This document shows positions 8,111 to 16,661 of a stretch of DNA of 64,000 bases, piece after piece. The position numbers were made by a program, and so were the translations under genes. This stretch comes from JBBATK01 sp040398805 (GTDB lineage: Bacteria > Bacteroidota > Ignavibacteria > Kapaibacteriales > NICIL-2), in assembly GCA_040398805.1 (NCBI GenBank), contig JBBATK010000003.1, forward strand, positions 186,001-250,000, given 5' to 3'. Within the stretch, counting starts at the first letter, position 1, and every line of letters begins with the position of its first letter. Below the pieces are notes generated by a model. It did not search any database and was not told the DNA's origin. It saw only the letters and a program-made list of their open reading frames with translations.

Positions 8111-11100
8111 TCAGCGGCGCACCACCAACGGAGCTCCTACCCGCTTGGAACCGCAGGAAACGATGACACGATACGCACCATCGGCGAGCGAGTTCGAGGG
8201 CAGCTGGAGGGTGTGGGTGACGATGCCACCGCTGCCCGAGCCCGCAACGGACTGAAGACGGAGGACGACTTGGCCGAGGGTATTGACCACGTCGAGGTCC
8301 ACGGGCGAGGCATAGACGGTCTGTACATCGACAACGGCCATGTCGGAGACGGGGTTTGGCGAAAGGCGTGCGATGCGAAGGGTGCCTTCGGCGTCGGACC
8401 ACTCGTCGACGGACGTGCTGATGTCCAACGACGCTGCCGCAGAGGTATCCGACCCGCAGTCGCCAGTGACGATACAGCGGTACTTACCCTTGTCCTGGTT
8501 TTGTGCGAAGAATTCATAAACGGAAGCTGTCGCACCGGGAATGCTGTTTCCATCACGCTGCCAGCGGTAGTTCAGGTTCTTTCCTTCCGCTGCGACTTCG
8601 AAGCGAGCGGTCTGACCGGCATTCACCGTCACATTCGTCGGCTCCTTCGTGATCGTCGCACCACGAGAGACTTTCACCATGATGGCACTTGATGTCTTGG
8701 CAGGCGCGCACGTACCGGTGATGACGCAATCGAATGCTGCAGAGTCCGCCGGCGTTGCCGAGGCGATGGTGTACGAAGCGGTCGTGGCACCAGCGATGGG
8801 TTGACCGCCGCGACGCCATTGATAGGTAAGGTTGTCGCCGGTAGCAACGACGGCAACGGTCGTCGACTCGCCCGCACAGATCGTCGTGTCTCCGGAAGTG
8901 GAGCTGACGCCAGGTGCGGCAAGCACAGTGAATTCACCCGGGTTGAGCACGCTGTACTGGGTGTTCTGATTGATAAGACGGATTCGGTACTTGGAACCTC
9001 CGACTAGCGTGAGCGGGAGAGTCCAGTTGGAACTCGTGCCCGTGGCATCCTTCTTGACGAGATTCCACGACTGACCGCCATCGGGAGAATACTCGATAGT
9101 GAACTTATCGCCGACTTCGGGATTCGATGAGAACCAGCTGATAGCGATCGGTTGGCCGGCACACTTCTTTTCTCCGGCGGGCGGCGTGGACAAGGACAGG
9201 TTGGAGAAGGTGTATTTCGCCAACCATGCTTCCGAGGGACCACTCGCGGTCTTGTTTGCTGCGCTGTCCGTCACCGCCATGGAGGCACCCGAGACAACAC
9301 CCCCGACGTATGCTTGTTGACCGTCCACAACCTCGACGGTGAGTAACGAATCGGCGCCTTTGGTCCCGACGAAGGTCGAGTACTTCGGGCTCATATCGGC
9401 CGACAGCTTCGTCAAGAATCCGTCGATACCGGTCTGGTAGGTTTTTTGAAACGCATCGTCGGTCACCGGGAAATCGTTCGAGGTGGTGCGACCAACGATG
9501 AACAGGTTCGTACCATCATCCGTCGCCATGTCGAGTATGCAATCCTCGCCGCTTCCACCATGGTAGGCAGCAAGGGTGAAGGCCGTTCCCTTGGGATCCA
9601 CACCGGCAAGCAAGCACTCCTGACCCGCTTTTTTCGATGCCTGATAATTCTTGATCAGATTGAGATTCGTCGAGGCCGTTGCACCACCGATGCGGACACC
9701 TCCCGCTGCATCGACAAGAATCGATGTCGCAAAGTCCAAGCCGTTGCCACCGAAATACGTACTATAATCCAGCTTTGTCGCTCCGTTGTTGAAACGAGCG
9801 AAGAATGCGTCGCTGACGCCCCCGAAGTTTCTCTGAGGGGCAAGGATCCTGGTCGTCGGATTGGGCCAGCCTGTGGTTTCCGTGGGGAACAACGGCAAGT
9901 TGCTGGACACGGTCTCGCCCGTGATAAAGGCAACGTTATCCAACGACGGAGTCATGCCGATCGCCGTGCAGCGGTCGTTACCGTTGCCGCCATAGTAGGT
10001 GGCGTACTCAAGCGTACCGCCCGTCGTGCCGATGCGGGCGACGAAGCCGTCGGTGCCGCCCTGGCTGGTCTTATACAGGACGCTGGACGTCGTGGGCATG
10101 TTGTTCGACGTCGTGACGCCGCAAATGAGTACTTGGTTTGTTGCGCTCACACCAAGCGAGTATGCACGATCATCGCCATTGGCACCGCCGAAATAGGTGG
10201 AGTACTTCATGTCCGAAAAATTGCTGTTCAGACGAAGGATGAACGCATCGATACTACCCTGTTGCGTTTGCTTGTACGACCCCGACTTCGTCGGGAAATT
10301 CGGTGAGGAAGTTTCGCCGACGACGAAGAAATCATTCGTGCCATCGTTACGCGCAACGGCTACATCCCACGGTTTGTCGGTGGATGACCCGCCGATATAT
10401 GCGGCGGCAAGCATTTTCGAAAGCTTGCCGTCGAACTTCGCAACGAAGACATCCTCCGCGCCAGAGCCCGGCGATACATATGCACCGGTTGATTTGGGGA
10501 AATTCGATGAGCTGGTAAAACCGACGACGACCAACTCACCGGTGGTCGCTAGTCTGGTGGATGACGTGATCTCGTCGGCATCATCCCCACCAAGGAACGT
10601 GGCATAGACGATGGGGTCGATGACCAGGGCTTTGGTGCGGTCGTACTCGGAAACGGCGAACCGCACGGTGGACCCGTCCACGATGAATGAGCAAGGAACC
10701 TGGCGGCGAACTCCTTGAACCTCTTGGTACGCGAACAGCGATCCGTTGCGCACATCACCGCACGTGGTCTTGATGACAAGCTCGCCAAGGGAATTCGTCG
10801 AGACCGATTGGGCGCCGTCGATGGTCAACGAGATGGCATCGGGAGATGCATTCGGAGCAACGACGAAATTGTATTGCGGAGCCCTGTTCACGGTCGTGAT
10901 ATACGCATCGACACCCGGATAGATGTCCTTCATCGTCACCGCGCTGAAGTGCGGTACGTCGCGCACCCATGCGGATTCATCACGTCCAAGAAGGTACGAG
11001 TACCGACCCTCCAATTCGCCCTGAGGCTGGAACGATTGCGCCGCAGCACCGTTGAATCGCACGGCGAACGCGTGATGGGGAACGACCATCTCAGGCACCA

Positions 11101-11383
11101 TCTCAGTGGTCAGGCTTCGGAACTTCGACGGAGATGAAATCATGCGGCCCGTGGGCGTCGCTTCACCGCGCACATCGAAGACAAGGCCTGTGCTTGTCAC
11201 CCACGTGGATAGGTTGCCGTTCTTCGTGACATACGAGAACTCACGTCCCCATTGTCCGTTGTTTTGAATGAAACCACTGCTCTTCAGCATATCCGAAACC
11301 TGCGCGTTCATGAGCCCGACGGCACAGAACATGGCAAAGAGTATCGGAAGGTGGCTCCGCAAGAAACGTGTGGGGTATTTCAT
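8111..11383 (-). CDS. Secreted SBBP-repeat and Ig-like protein with T9SS C-terminal sorting domain
   Basis: Predicted secreted or cell-surface protein of 1090 residues. Signal peptide: MKYPTRF then a hydrophobic core ending near VGLMNAQ (about residue 28). Residues 36-250 (SGFIQNNGQWGREF) resemble the domain that precedes SBBP repeats in Bacteroidota proteins. From about 255 to 710 there are repeated SBBP beta-propeller units of the YSTYFGGNGLD / YATYYGGNGND kind. Residues 750-1000 hold Ig-like units, each with a Cys pair around a YQWRR or YRWQRDG Trp. The last 80 residues (RLSPNPVSDMAVVDV to the final VVRR) are a type A T9SS sorting domain. The binding target is unknown. A terminator follows at 8042-8072. 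Confidence 0.85.
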   Translation of the reverse strand: MKYPTRFLRSHLPILFAMFCAVGLMNAQVSDMLKSSGFIQNNGQWGREFSYVTKNGNLSTWVTSTGLVFDVRGEATPTGRMISSPSKFRSLTTEMVPEMVVPHHAFAVRFNGAAAQSFQPQGELEGRYSYLLGRDESAWVRDVPHFSAVTMKDIYPGVDAYITTVNRAPQYNFVVAPNASPDAISLTIDGAQSVSTNSLGELVIKTTCGDVRNGSLFAYQEVQGVRRQVPCSFIVDGSTVRFAVSEYDRTKALVIDPIVYATFLGGDDADEITSSTRLATTGELVVVGFTSSSNFPKSTGAYVSPGSGAEDVFVAKFDGKLSKMLAAAYIGGSSTDKPWDVAVARNDGTNDFFVVGETSSPNFPTKSGSYKQTQQGSIDAFILRLNSNFSDMKYSTYFGGANGDDRAYSLGVSATNQVLICGVTTSNNMPTTSSVLYKTSQGGTDGFVARIGTTGGTLEYATYYGGNGNDRCTAIGMTPSLDNVAFITGETVSSNLPLFPTETTGWPNPTTRILAPQRNFGGVSDAFFARFNNGATKLDYSTYFGGNGLDFATSILVDAAGGVRIGGATASTNLNLIKNYQASKKAGQECLLAGVDPKGTAFTLAAYHGGSGEDCILDMATDDGTNLFIVGRTTSNDFPVTDDAFQKTYQTGIDGFLTKLSADMSPKYSTFVGTKGADSLLTVEVVDGQQAYVGGVVSGASMAVTDSAANKTASGPSEAWLAKYTFSNLSLSTPPAGEKKCAGQPIAISWFSSNPEVGDKFTIEYSPDGGQSWNLVKKDATGTSSNWTLPLTLVGGSKYRIRLINQNTQYSVLNPGEFTVLAAPGVSSTSGDTTICAGESTTVAVVATGDNLTYQWRRGGQPIAGATTASYTIASATPADSAAFDCVITGTCAPAKTSSAIMVKVSRGATITKEPTNVTVNAGQTARFEVAAEGKNLNYRWQRDGNSIPGATASVYEFFAQNQDKGKYRCIVTGDCGSDTSAAASLDISTSVDEWSDAEGTLRIARLSPNPVSDMAVVDVQTVYASPVDLDVVNTLGQVVLRLQSVAGSGSGGIVTHTLQLPSNSLADGAYRVIVSCGSKRVGAPLVVRR

Positions 11384-11718
11384 TGTGTTTATAACGATAG
11401 AAATGGAAAATGCATCTTCTTGGTGTTACGCTACGTCCCCGATAGAACCGGTCTCTCCTCTATGCACGCCACGAACATTCGGCCTAGTGGATCATGGTCG
11501 CTGAGCGCACACCGCCTGAGCACGTCGGTAGACGAACGCATTGAGCGGTTCGTGCATAGGGAAACTACCGAACTCGAAGAAGCTGTCCGCTTAAAAATTG
11601 TTCATTGATACGTGAGCGATTGACGGACGCGACACGTTGACGAACATGACATGAAGGGCGCCGAGGATGGGCACCGATGGTCACACAAGGAAACGACACT
11701 TCATGGGCGGACATTGTT
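11384..11718. other. 335-base intergenic region without a supported gene
   Basis: Upstream region of the SBBP/Ig-like gene and downstream of the TPR gene. Open frames here have no recognisable protein pattern. A nine-base inverted repeat, CTATGCACG (11459-11467) with CGTGCATAG (11551-11559), spans 84 bases; chance is a fair explanation at this length. No clear TAnnTTTG box was found close to 11383. Confidence 0.5.
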
Positions 11719-13182
11719 TCACCGAGGTGAGATGTTCCGGCTTATTCCTTGAAGCGTCAAGAGAACCGTATCGACGGTTTGTTGTGGAAGGACGGACCGA
11801 AGGTAAGAGGTGATGCTATCCTTCTTCGTGGGGTCGAGTCCGTAGGCTTTCATCAAGTACATGGCAGACTCCTCCATATCGCGAAGAAGCGCGTACGTGC
11901 GGGCGATGGCCACATATGCGTCGATCCAAAGGGGAGCGCACCGCATGGAGTTGCGATACGCGTCCAGGGCCTCGAGCGTGCGGGCGGAATCCAAAAGCGC
12001 ACTGCCATAATCGAACCAGCATTCGGCATCGGTGTCTCGGAGTTCCAAGGCGGTGCGGAAACTCAAAAGGGCTTCGCTCCGACGTCCGCAGTGCACAAGG
12101 GCATCGGCTTTTGCATACCAGATGTCGGCTCTGTCGGACTTAAGGGCCAGCGCGGAGTTGTAATCCTCGAGGGCTTTGGGGAATTTCGACAGCGCATCAT
12201 AACACGTTCCACGACCGAAATACGACTCCACGTGACGCGGATCGATGAGCAATGCCTTGGAAAACGCTTCGATGGCGTCGGCGAACTTCCCCGACTCCTC
12301 GAGTGCGCTCGCCATGTTATGCCACGTCGATACATCGGCGATGTCGTACCGAAGCGATTCCCTGTAGCTGTCCACCGCATCCGTCATCTTGCCAAGCTGA
12401 ACGAGCGTGTTCCCGCGATTGTACCAGGCAGTGGCGAAGTCGCTCTTGATGGCAAGCGTCATGTCGTAGCTCTCTAGCGCGTCGGTATGCCTGCCCATTC
12501 TCCCGAGCACGACCGACCGGTTGAACCACGCATTATGGTCATACGGATCCCGGTCGATGCACCGGTCGTACGCCTTCAGCGCCGGACCATACTCCTTCGT
12601 CGCATCATAACAATACCCGAGTTCGAACAGGGCCTCTTTGCCGAGTCGCTCAGACTCGGAAACGTACTCGAACAACGAAATGGCTTCTTTGTACCAGCCT
12701 CGGTGCTCGCACATCACCGCCTTATTGAACACGGCATCCTCGTTGCCGGGGTCGAGCTCCAGTGCCTGATCGAAGGCCTGAACCGCCTCGTCCACCCGTC
12801 CGGCCTGATCCAACGACATGGCGTAATTGACGAGAATATCCGGATCCAGGGGATGAAGCGAAAGCGCTTTGCGATAACAATCCAGAGCATCGTCTATGCG
12901 ACGTAATCCCGCCAAGGCGATCCCCTTTTTCTGCCATGCGTCGTGACTGTACGGCAGAGCCTCCACGAGCATCATCGCGAAAGCAAGCGCATCATCGTAC
13001 TTGTTGGTATCCAGGCAGTATTGAACGATGGTCTCGAGCGCTTCGTTGCTCAGGGCATGACGTACCTCGTCCAGCCTCCCTCGACGAATGGCTTCCCGGT
13101 ACTTGCGCACGGACTCATCCAGGTCCCGAGAATTTCCCTTCAGGCCTTCATTCATATCGTCGCTGTCGTCGAACATGCTCAT
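11719..13182 (-). CDS. Tetratricopeptide repeat (TPR) protein
   Basis: About 487 residues from the ATG at 13182 (MSMFDDSDDMNEG). The frame is open to 13254, but the extra 24 residues look non-coding. Nearly the whole protein is TPR repeats of 34 residues, roughly eleven of them, with consensus W/Y-x-N/K-G-x-x-L/A near the helix A start, for example AWYNRGNTLVQLGKMTDAVDS, AWFNRSVVLGRMGRHTDALES and SYFGRGTCYDALSKFPKALED shortened here to their shared pattern W/YFNRG...A. No signal peptide or membrane segment, so probably a cytoplasmic protein-interaction scaffold. Partners cannot be inferred from context. Confidence 0.85.
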   Translation of the reverse strand: MSMFDDSDDMNEGLKGNSRDLDESVRKYREAIRRGRLDEVRHALSNEALETIVQYCLDTNKYDDALAFAMMLVEALPYSHDAWQKKGIALAGLRRIDDALDCYRKALSLHPLDPDILVNYAMSLDQAGRVDEAVQAFDQALELDPGNEDAVFNKAVMCEHRGWYKEAISLFEYVSESERLGKEALFELGYCYDATKEYGPALKAYDRCIDRDPYDHNAWFNRSVVLGRMGRHTDALESYDMTLAIKSDFATAWYNRGNTLVQLGKMTDAVDSYRESLRYDIADVSTWHNMASALEESGKFADAIEAFSKALLIDPRHVESYFGRGTCYDALSKFPKALEDYNSALALKSDRADIWYAKADALVHCGRRSEALLSFRTALELRDTDAECWFDYGSALLDSARTLEALDAYRNSMRCAPLWIDAYVAIARTYALLRDMEESAMYLMKAYGLDPTKKDSITSYLRSVLPQQTVDTVLLTLQGISRNISPR

Positions 13183-13569
13183 GGATATCACCGTAAAAAT
13201 TCGTCGGGCGTTGCCGTCCGGCTGTAGCGCATAAACGCTCATCATTCGAGGCACTACCCTTCCGAATCGACCCTTTGACTCGATCGCCGGTTACGATGAC
13301 GGAGTGGTTGTGCAAGGAGAATATAGTTCCAAAGCATACTCACGGAAATACGTAGAGATACGTATTCCTCATCTTTTTTTCTTCGCGGAAACACTGGAAG
13401 TGAAGACCTTCCGCACCGACCGACATGCTCGGACTTTCGGTTCCCTGTTCGTTTCTCATCCTCGCTCCATGCGCCCGGTCCGTAACGAGCCATCCACGAA
13501 GTGCGACATCCATCCATGCATTCGAGCTTCAACAGCAAGACGGACAGATAGGCGCTCATCGACGTCACC
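13183..13569. other. Intergenic region upstream of the TPR gene, with a 10-base-spaced direct repeat
   Basis: No convincing gene. Two copies of ATACGTA at 13348-13354 and 13358-13364 lie one helical turn apart. The same bases can fold as GGAAATACGT/ACGTATTCC, and a run of seven T follows at 13374-13380 on the plus strand, giving a terminator-like shape with no plus-strand gene to end. It may be a regulator site for the minus-strand TPR gene. Confidence 0.4.
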
Positions 13570-14043
13570 TCAGAACCGCCTGACGGCACGGACTCGATAG
13601 GCCACTGCCTTACTCGCATGGTTGGCTCCACCGTTGACGAACGATACATACCACGCATCGAACTTGTCATACTCCCTGCTGGTCCAATACACGTGCGGAC
13701 CCAAGGTATCCCCCACCGTTTTCAAAGCAGGATTCAGAACAGACAGACCGTCGTACACCTCTCGCAGGTCACTGACATCCGGTACGACCCAATCGTTGTG
13801 CCCACCAGCGGTGAAGTTCTTACAAATATCCCCGGCCCTCGTCCAACCCGCACCCGAGCTCAAGGAATTCAACGAGATGATCAATCCATGCTGAACTCCC
13901 GATCCATCCATCGAAACGCTCACGACCAGTCCGCCGCCATACACCTCCCCTACCTGATGCGCAGTGGTCGGAGCAGTCGTCTGCGAGCACGACATCATGA
14001 CGACGAGTACCGCGGCAACCAAGACAATGATGGGGAATTTCAT
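13570..14043 (-). CDS. Small DUF1566-like lipoprotein
   Basis: 157 residues from the ATG at 14043. N-terminus MKFPIIVLVAAVLVVMMSC is a lipoprotein signal with the Cys at residue 19. The rest fits the DUF1566 (Legionella Lcl C-terminal-like) pattern: GGLVVSVSMDGSGVQHGLI, then GHNDWVVPDVSDLREVY, then VYWTSREY, AWYVSFVNGG and the ending RVRAVRRF. The family is common in secreted or surface proteins of Bacteroidota; its function is not known. It stands alone between a TPR gene and a tRNA gene. Confidence 0.8.
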   Translation of the reverse strand: MKFPIIVLVAAVLVVMMSCSQTTAPTTAHQVGEVYGGGLVVSVSMDGSGVQHGLIISLNSLSSGAGWTRAGDICKNFTAGGHNDWVVPDVSDLREVYDGLSVLNPALKTVGDTLGPHVYWTSREYDKFDAWYVSFVNGGANHASKAVAYRVRAVRRF

Positions 14044-14336
14044 GAGTAGATGATGTGATGACATACTGGTGCGAACGCAGACGCGTCAGGTTTTCCGAGA
14101 ACCACCGGCGGATGATTTCCCGGCCGTCTACCTGCCGCGGGGCGCAGCAACATACCAAAGGGAACAATGAAGAACCAACGAATAACGACCAAGCGCCTCA
14201 CGTCTCTGGAGAGTAACTTTTCCACACCCGACGACCGGTCGCGCCCCAGGCCATTGCGTCCGTTGTCGTGCATCGGCACGATTCACGGCATCCGCGATTC
14301 ACGGCATTCGTCGTCGAACACTGTAGTCTCGATAAC
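14044..14336. other. Intergenic region between the DUF1566 lipoprotein gene and the tRNA-Thr terminator
   Basis: No supported gene; the short frames here lack any family pattern. It must contain the promoter of the minus-strand lipoprotein gene, but I see no perfect TAnnTTTG box. Confidence 0.4.
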
Positions 14337-14373
14337 GAAAAACGCCCGACACATGAGTGATGTATCGGGCGTT
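14337..14373 (-). terminator. Rho-independent terminator after tRNA-Thr
   Basis: Stem of 13 pairs with one G-U (AACGCCCGATACA with TGTGTCGGGCGTT) and a seven-base loop, ending in TTTTT then CG on the minus strand. It begins five bases past the tRNA 3' end. Confidence 0.88.
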
Positions 14374-14377
14374 CATG

Positions 14378-14450
14378 AGCCACTTGTCGGACTCGAACCA
14401 ACGACCTGCTGATTACAAATCAGCTGCTCTACCAGCTGAGCTAAAGTGGC
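14378..14450 (-). tRNA. tRNA-Thr (anticodon TGT)
   Basis: Minus-strand cloverleaf of 73 bases. Acceptor stem GCCACTT/AAGTGGC; D arm GCTC...GAGC; anticodon arm GCTGA-TTTGTAA-TCAGC giving anticodon TGT, which reads ACA; T arm GTTGG-TTCGAGT-CCGAC. Discriminator base T; CCA is not encoded. A perfect Bacteroidota-type promoter lies 20 bases upstream and a terminator directly downstream, so it is a single-gene transcript. Confidence 0.97.
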
Positions 14451-14470
14451 GGCTCCGCTGAAGCGGAAGG

Positions 14471-14501
14471 CAAAAATACTTGCGCAGGGATTGTCGGCAA
14501 A
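14471..14501 (-). promoter_or_regulatory. tRNA-Thr promoter (TTTG, 19 bases, TAnnTTTG)
   Basis: On the minus strand TTTG at 14501-14498, a 19-base spacer, then TATTTTTG at 14478-14471. This is the consensus of the primary sigma factor of Bacteroidota, and the predicted start falls about 14 bases before the tRNA 5' end. It is the best promoter in the window and the anchor for reading the weaker ones. Confidence 0.85.
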
Positions 14502-14573
14502 ATCGACGGCAAAAAAACCGTGTGTATGCCAACGCCTCCGGCATTCGCTGTGTATCCACTGCCTATCTCCCCA

Positions 14574-15173
14574 TCACTGTTCACCGAACAGTTCGGGGAA
14601 CAGGAACTCCTCGATCATTTCACACCAGATATGTCCGATCATGATATGGCATTCCTGGATGTGTGCGGTAATGGTGGTCGGCACGACGACCGAGGCGTCG
14701 CAGTGCGAGAGGAGCGTTCCTCCGGTACCGCCCAAAAGGCCGACCACGGACATGCCCTGGATACGTGCTTGCTCGACGGCTCGTACCACGTTCTTCGACG
14801 TTCCGCTCGTACTGATAGCTATCAACACGTCGCCGGGCTGACCAAACGCTTCGACTGCGCGAGCGAACACGTTCTCGTATCCATAATCGTTTCCGCCGGC
14901 TGTCATCAGCGACGGGTCCACGCTGAGCGACATCGCGGGAAGGGCCCGCCGTTCAACACCTCCGCGGAACCGGATCACGAGCTCGGCGGCGATATGCTGC
15001 GCATCGGCGGCGGAACCGCCATTGCCACAGAACAGAAGCTTCTTTCCTGATCCGAGAGCCGCGCACAGGATGGTACCGGCGGACTCTATCTGCGGCACGC
15101 ACTGTTGTCGGACAAGCGTTTTCACCTGAAGGGAACGCTCAATCACTCCCGATATTCGTTCTTGAGTCAGCAT
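14574..15173 (-). CDS. gmhA: Phosphoheptose isomerase GmhA
   Basis: Converts sedoheptulose 7-phosphate to D-glycero-D-manno-heptose 7-phosphate, the first step of ADP-heptose synthesis for lipopolysaccharide. 199 residues, usual length 190-200. SIS-domain motifs: FCGNGGSAADAQHIAAEL near residue 48, SVDPSLMTAGGNDYGYE near 84, ISTSGTSKNV near 119, and AHIQECHIMIGH near 170, with the conserved Glu and His of the zinc site. The other heptose genes are not in this window. The upstream TATCCTTG is one mismatch from the -7 consensus. Confidence 0.95.
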   Translation of the reverse strand: MLTQERISGVIERSLQVKTLVRQQCVPQIESAGTILCAALGSGKKLLFCGNGGSAADAQHIAAELVIRFRGGVERRALPAMSLSVDPSLMTAGGNDYGYENVFARAVEAFGQPGDVLIAISTSGTSKNVVRAVEQARIQGMSVVGLLGGTGGTLLSHCDASVVVPTTITAHIQECHIMIGHIWCEMIEEFLFPELFGEQ

Positions 15174-15222
15174 GGAAACAAGGATAAAGTGAATGCGACA
15201 AACTTAGAAAATCCCTGCCCTC

Positions 15223-15230
15223 TATCTTTG
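15223..15230 (+). promoter_or_regulatory. Probable -7 box for rimM
   Basis: TATCTTTG matches TAnnTTTG, 23 bases before the rimM ATG. No TTTG is seen at the right spacing upstream. Confidence 0.55.
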
Positions 15231-15252
15231 TACAACTTTCTTCAAGGACTCC

Positions 15253-15819
15253 ATGCCGTTAACATATCTCGGAACCATCTCGAAACCGCACGGTATCCAC
15301 GGCGAATGTTTCCTCAGTGATATCGATCTGGTTCCGCGTATCGCTCCCGGCACACGTGTCCACTTGGGCTACAGTCCGCAGTTCGGAACCGCAGCCGTTC
15401 TTGACAAGATCCAGCCGTATCGCAACGGCGCTCTTATCCGTGTTCGCGGTGTGGACACGGTGAACAAGGCCGAGGAACTCCGGGAATTAGGGGTGTTCGT
15501 CGATAAATCGGCGCTCGATGGCGACGAACGCGAATTGCTCAGCAGTTCGTTGCAGGGCGCATTGGTGGTCATCGATGCCACCGGAGAAGCTGTCGGCCAT
15601 GTTCGTGAGGTATGGTCGGCCCCCGCGCATCGCACCCTTGTCATCGACCACGCCAAAGGTCATGAGATACTCATCCCGATGGTTCCCAGCATTGTCGTCC
15701 GCGTCAGCAGTCAACCGCACGAGGTACGCATATCTCCGCCGGAGGGTTTGCTCGACATGAACGCGCAGAGCGATGCGCATGATGAAGACCGTGGCGAAGA
15801 ATCCGATGCGAATGAATGA
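15253..15819 (+). CDS. rimM: Ribosome maturation factor RimM
   Basis: Binds S19 and helps 30S subunit head maturation. 188 residues. N-terminal YLGTISKPHGIHGECFL is the RimM hallmark (GxIxxxHGIxGE), and the PRC-barrel half contains LVVIDATGEAVGHV and HEILIPMVPSIV. The C-terminal tail is acidic (DAHDEDRGEESDANE). RimM usually sits with rpsP and trmD; here it is instead first in a plus-strand run with tsaB. Confidence 0.93.
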   Translation: MPLTYLGTISKPHGIHGECFLSDIDLVPRIAPGTRVHLGYSPQFGTAAVLDKIQPYRNGALIRVRGVDTVNKAEELRELGVFVDKSALDGDERELLSSSLQGALVVIDATGEAVGHVREVWSAPAHRTLVIDHAKGHEILIPMVPSIVVRVSSQPHEVRISPPEGLLDMNAQSDAHDEDRGEESDANE

Positions 15820-15879
15820 GAGAGTCCTGAAATCACTTCGGCTGTTCGTCGCCTTCGAACGAGCCGACACCATTTGCCT

Positions 15880-16572
15880 ATGACGCCGACGCACCGACCA
15901 TCCTCACCGACCGAAACGACGCACCGTCGCATGCTGGCCATAGAAACCAGCGGTGCGGCCTGCAGTGTGGCGTTGGCTGGAGGACCGGACATCATTTCGT
16001 CGCACACCCATTACGTTCCGCATGTCCATGACCGTCTGCTGGCCACCATGGTGGAACGGATGATGGGAGACCACGAGCTGACGTGGGACGGCGTGGATGC
16101 CGTCGCGGTATCGAGTGGTCCCGGTTCGTTCACGGGCCTGCGCATCGGCATTTCGCTTGCCAAGGCGATCTGCATGAGTGGCCGACCGAAGCTTGTGGGC
16201 GTCCCGACGCTTCCGGCACTCGCGGCGGAAGCGGCGACCCGACACGTGTCGGACGATGTCACGCGCATCGTTGTCGCTTACCCCTCTCAGCGGGGGCAGC
16301 TGTACGCGCAGATCTTTGATAGGCACGGCGCGGAGCAGACGGAGGCAGTGCTCATCGCCTCCGGTGATTTCCACGTGCTGGTGAATGATGGCACATTCGT
16401 GTGCAGCACGGCCGCTTTACCCGAGGTTTCTGCGGATCGGATCGCGGTCATTCCCATGCGGGCGGACTACCTCGTCCCGCTGGCCTCAAGAATGCTTGAA
16501 CGAGGTCAGGTGCAGGATAGTGATAGTTTTGTGCCGCTGTACGTTCAAGACTTCGTGCCGAAGACATCCTAG
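15880..16572 (+). CDS. tsaB: tRNA threonylcarbamoyladenosine biosynthesis protein TsaB
   Basis: Partner of TsaD in making t6A37 on tRNAs that read ANN codons. About 230 residues from the ATG at 15880. ASKHA-fold motifs: MLAIETSGAACSVAL and VDAVAVSSGPGSFTGLRIGI, the most diagnostic TsaB segment, followed by AKAICMSGRPKLVGVPTL. The first 17 residues are an unusual extension; the internal ATG at 15931 (MLAIETSG) is the conventional family start, and a TTG at 15874 is another option. It follows rimM by 60 bases. Confidence 0.92.
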   Translation: MTPTHRPSSPTETTHRRMLAIETSGAACSVALAGGPDIISSHTHYVPHVHDRLLATMVERMMGDHELTWDGVDAVAVSSGPGSFTGLRIGISLAKAICMSGRPKLVGVPTLPALAAEAATRHVSDDVTRIVVAYPSQRGQLYAQIFDRHGAEQTEAVLIASGDFHVLVNDGTFVCSTAALPEVSADRIAVIPMRADYLVPLASRMLERGQVQDSDSFVPLYVQDFVPKTS

Positions 16573-16661
16573 GCGCGCCGTCGTCGTGTCATGCCCCGTG
16601 TCCTTGCGGGCCGAGGTGATGCATCGACAGCGGAGACACCCTTTTCTATCTAACGACGAAC

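Noticed and set aside
11459..11559. Nine-base inverted repeat CTATGCACG/CGTGCATAG, considered as a structured RNA
   Set aside because: An 84-base loop and a single nine-base match in a 335-base region are not unlikely by chance; no terminator or promoter frames it.
13254..13670. 138-codon minus-strand frame between the TPR and DUF1566 genes
   Set aside because: It overlaps the end of the DUF1566 gene in another frame and has no recognisable pattern or ribosome site.
14511..14546. Possible gmhA terminator (TGCCGG/TTGGCA with seven T downstream)
   Set aside because: The stem has two G-U pairs and the T run begins nine bases after it, so it does not meet the usual form.
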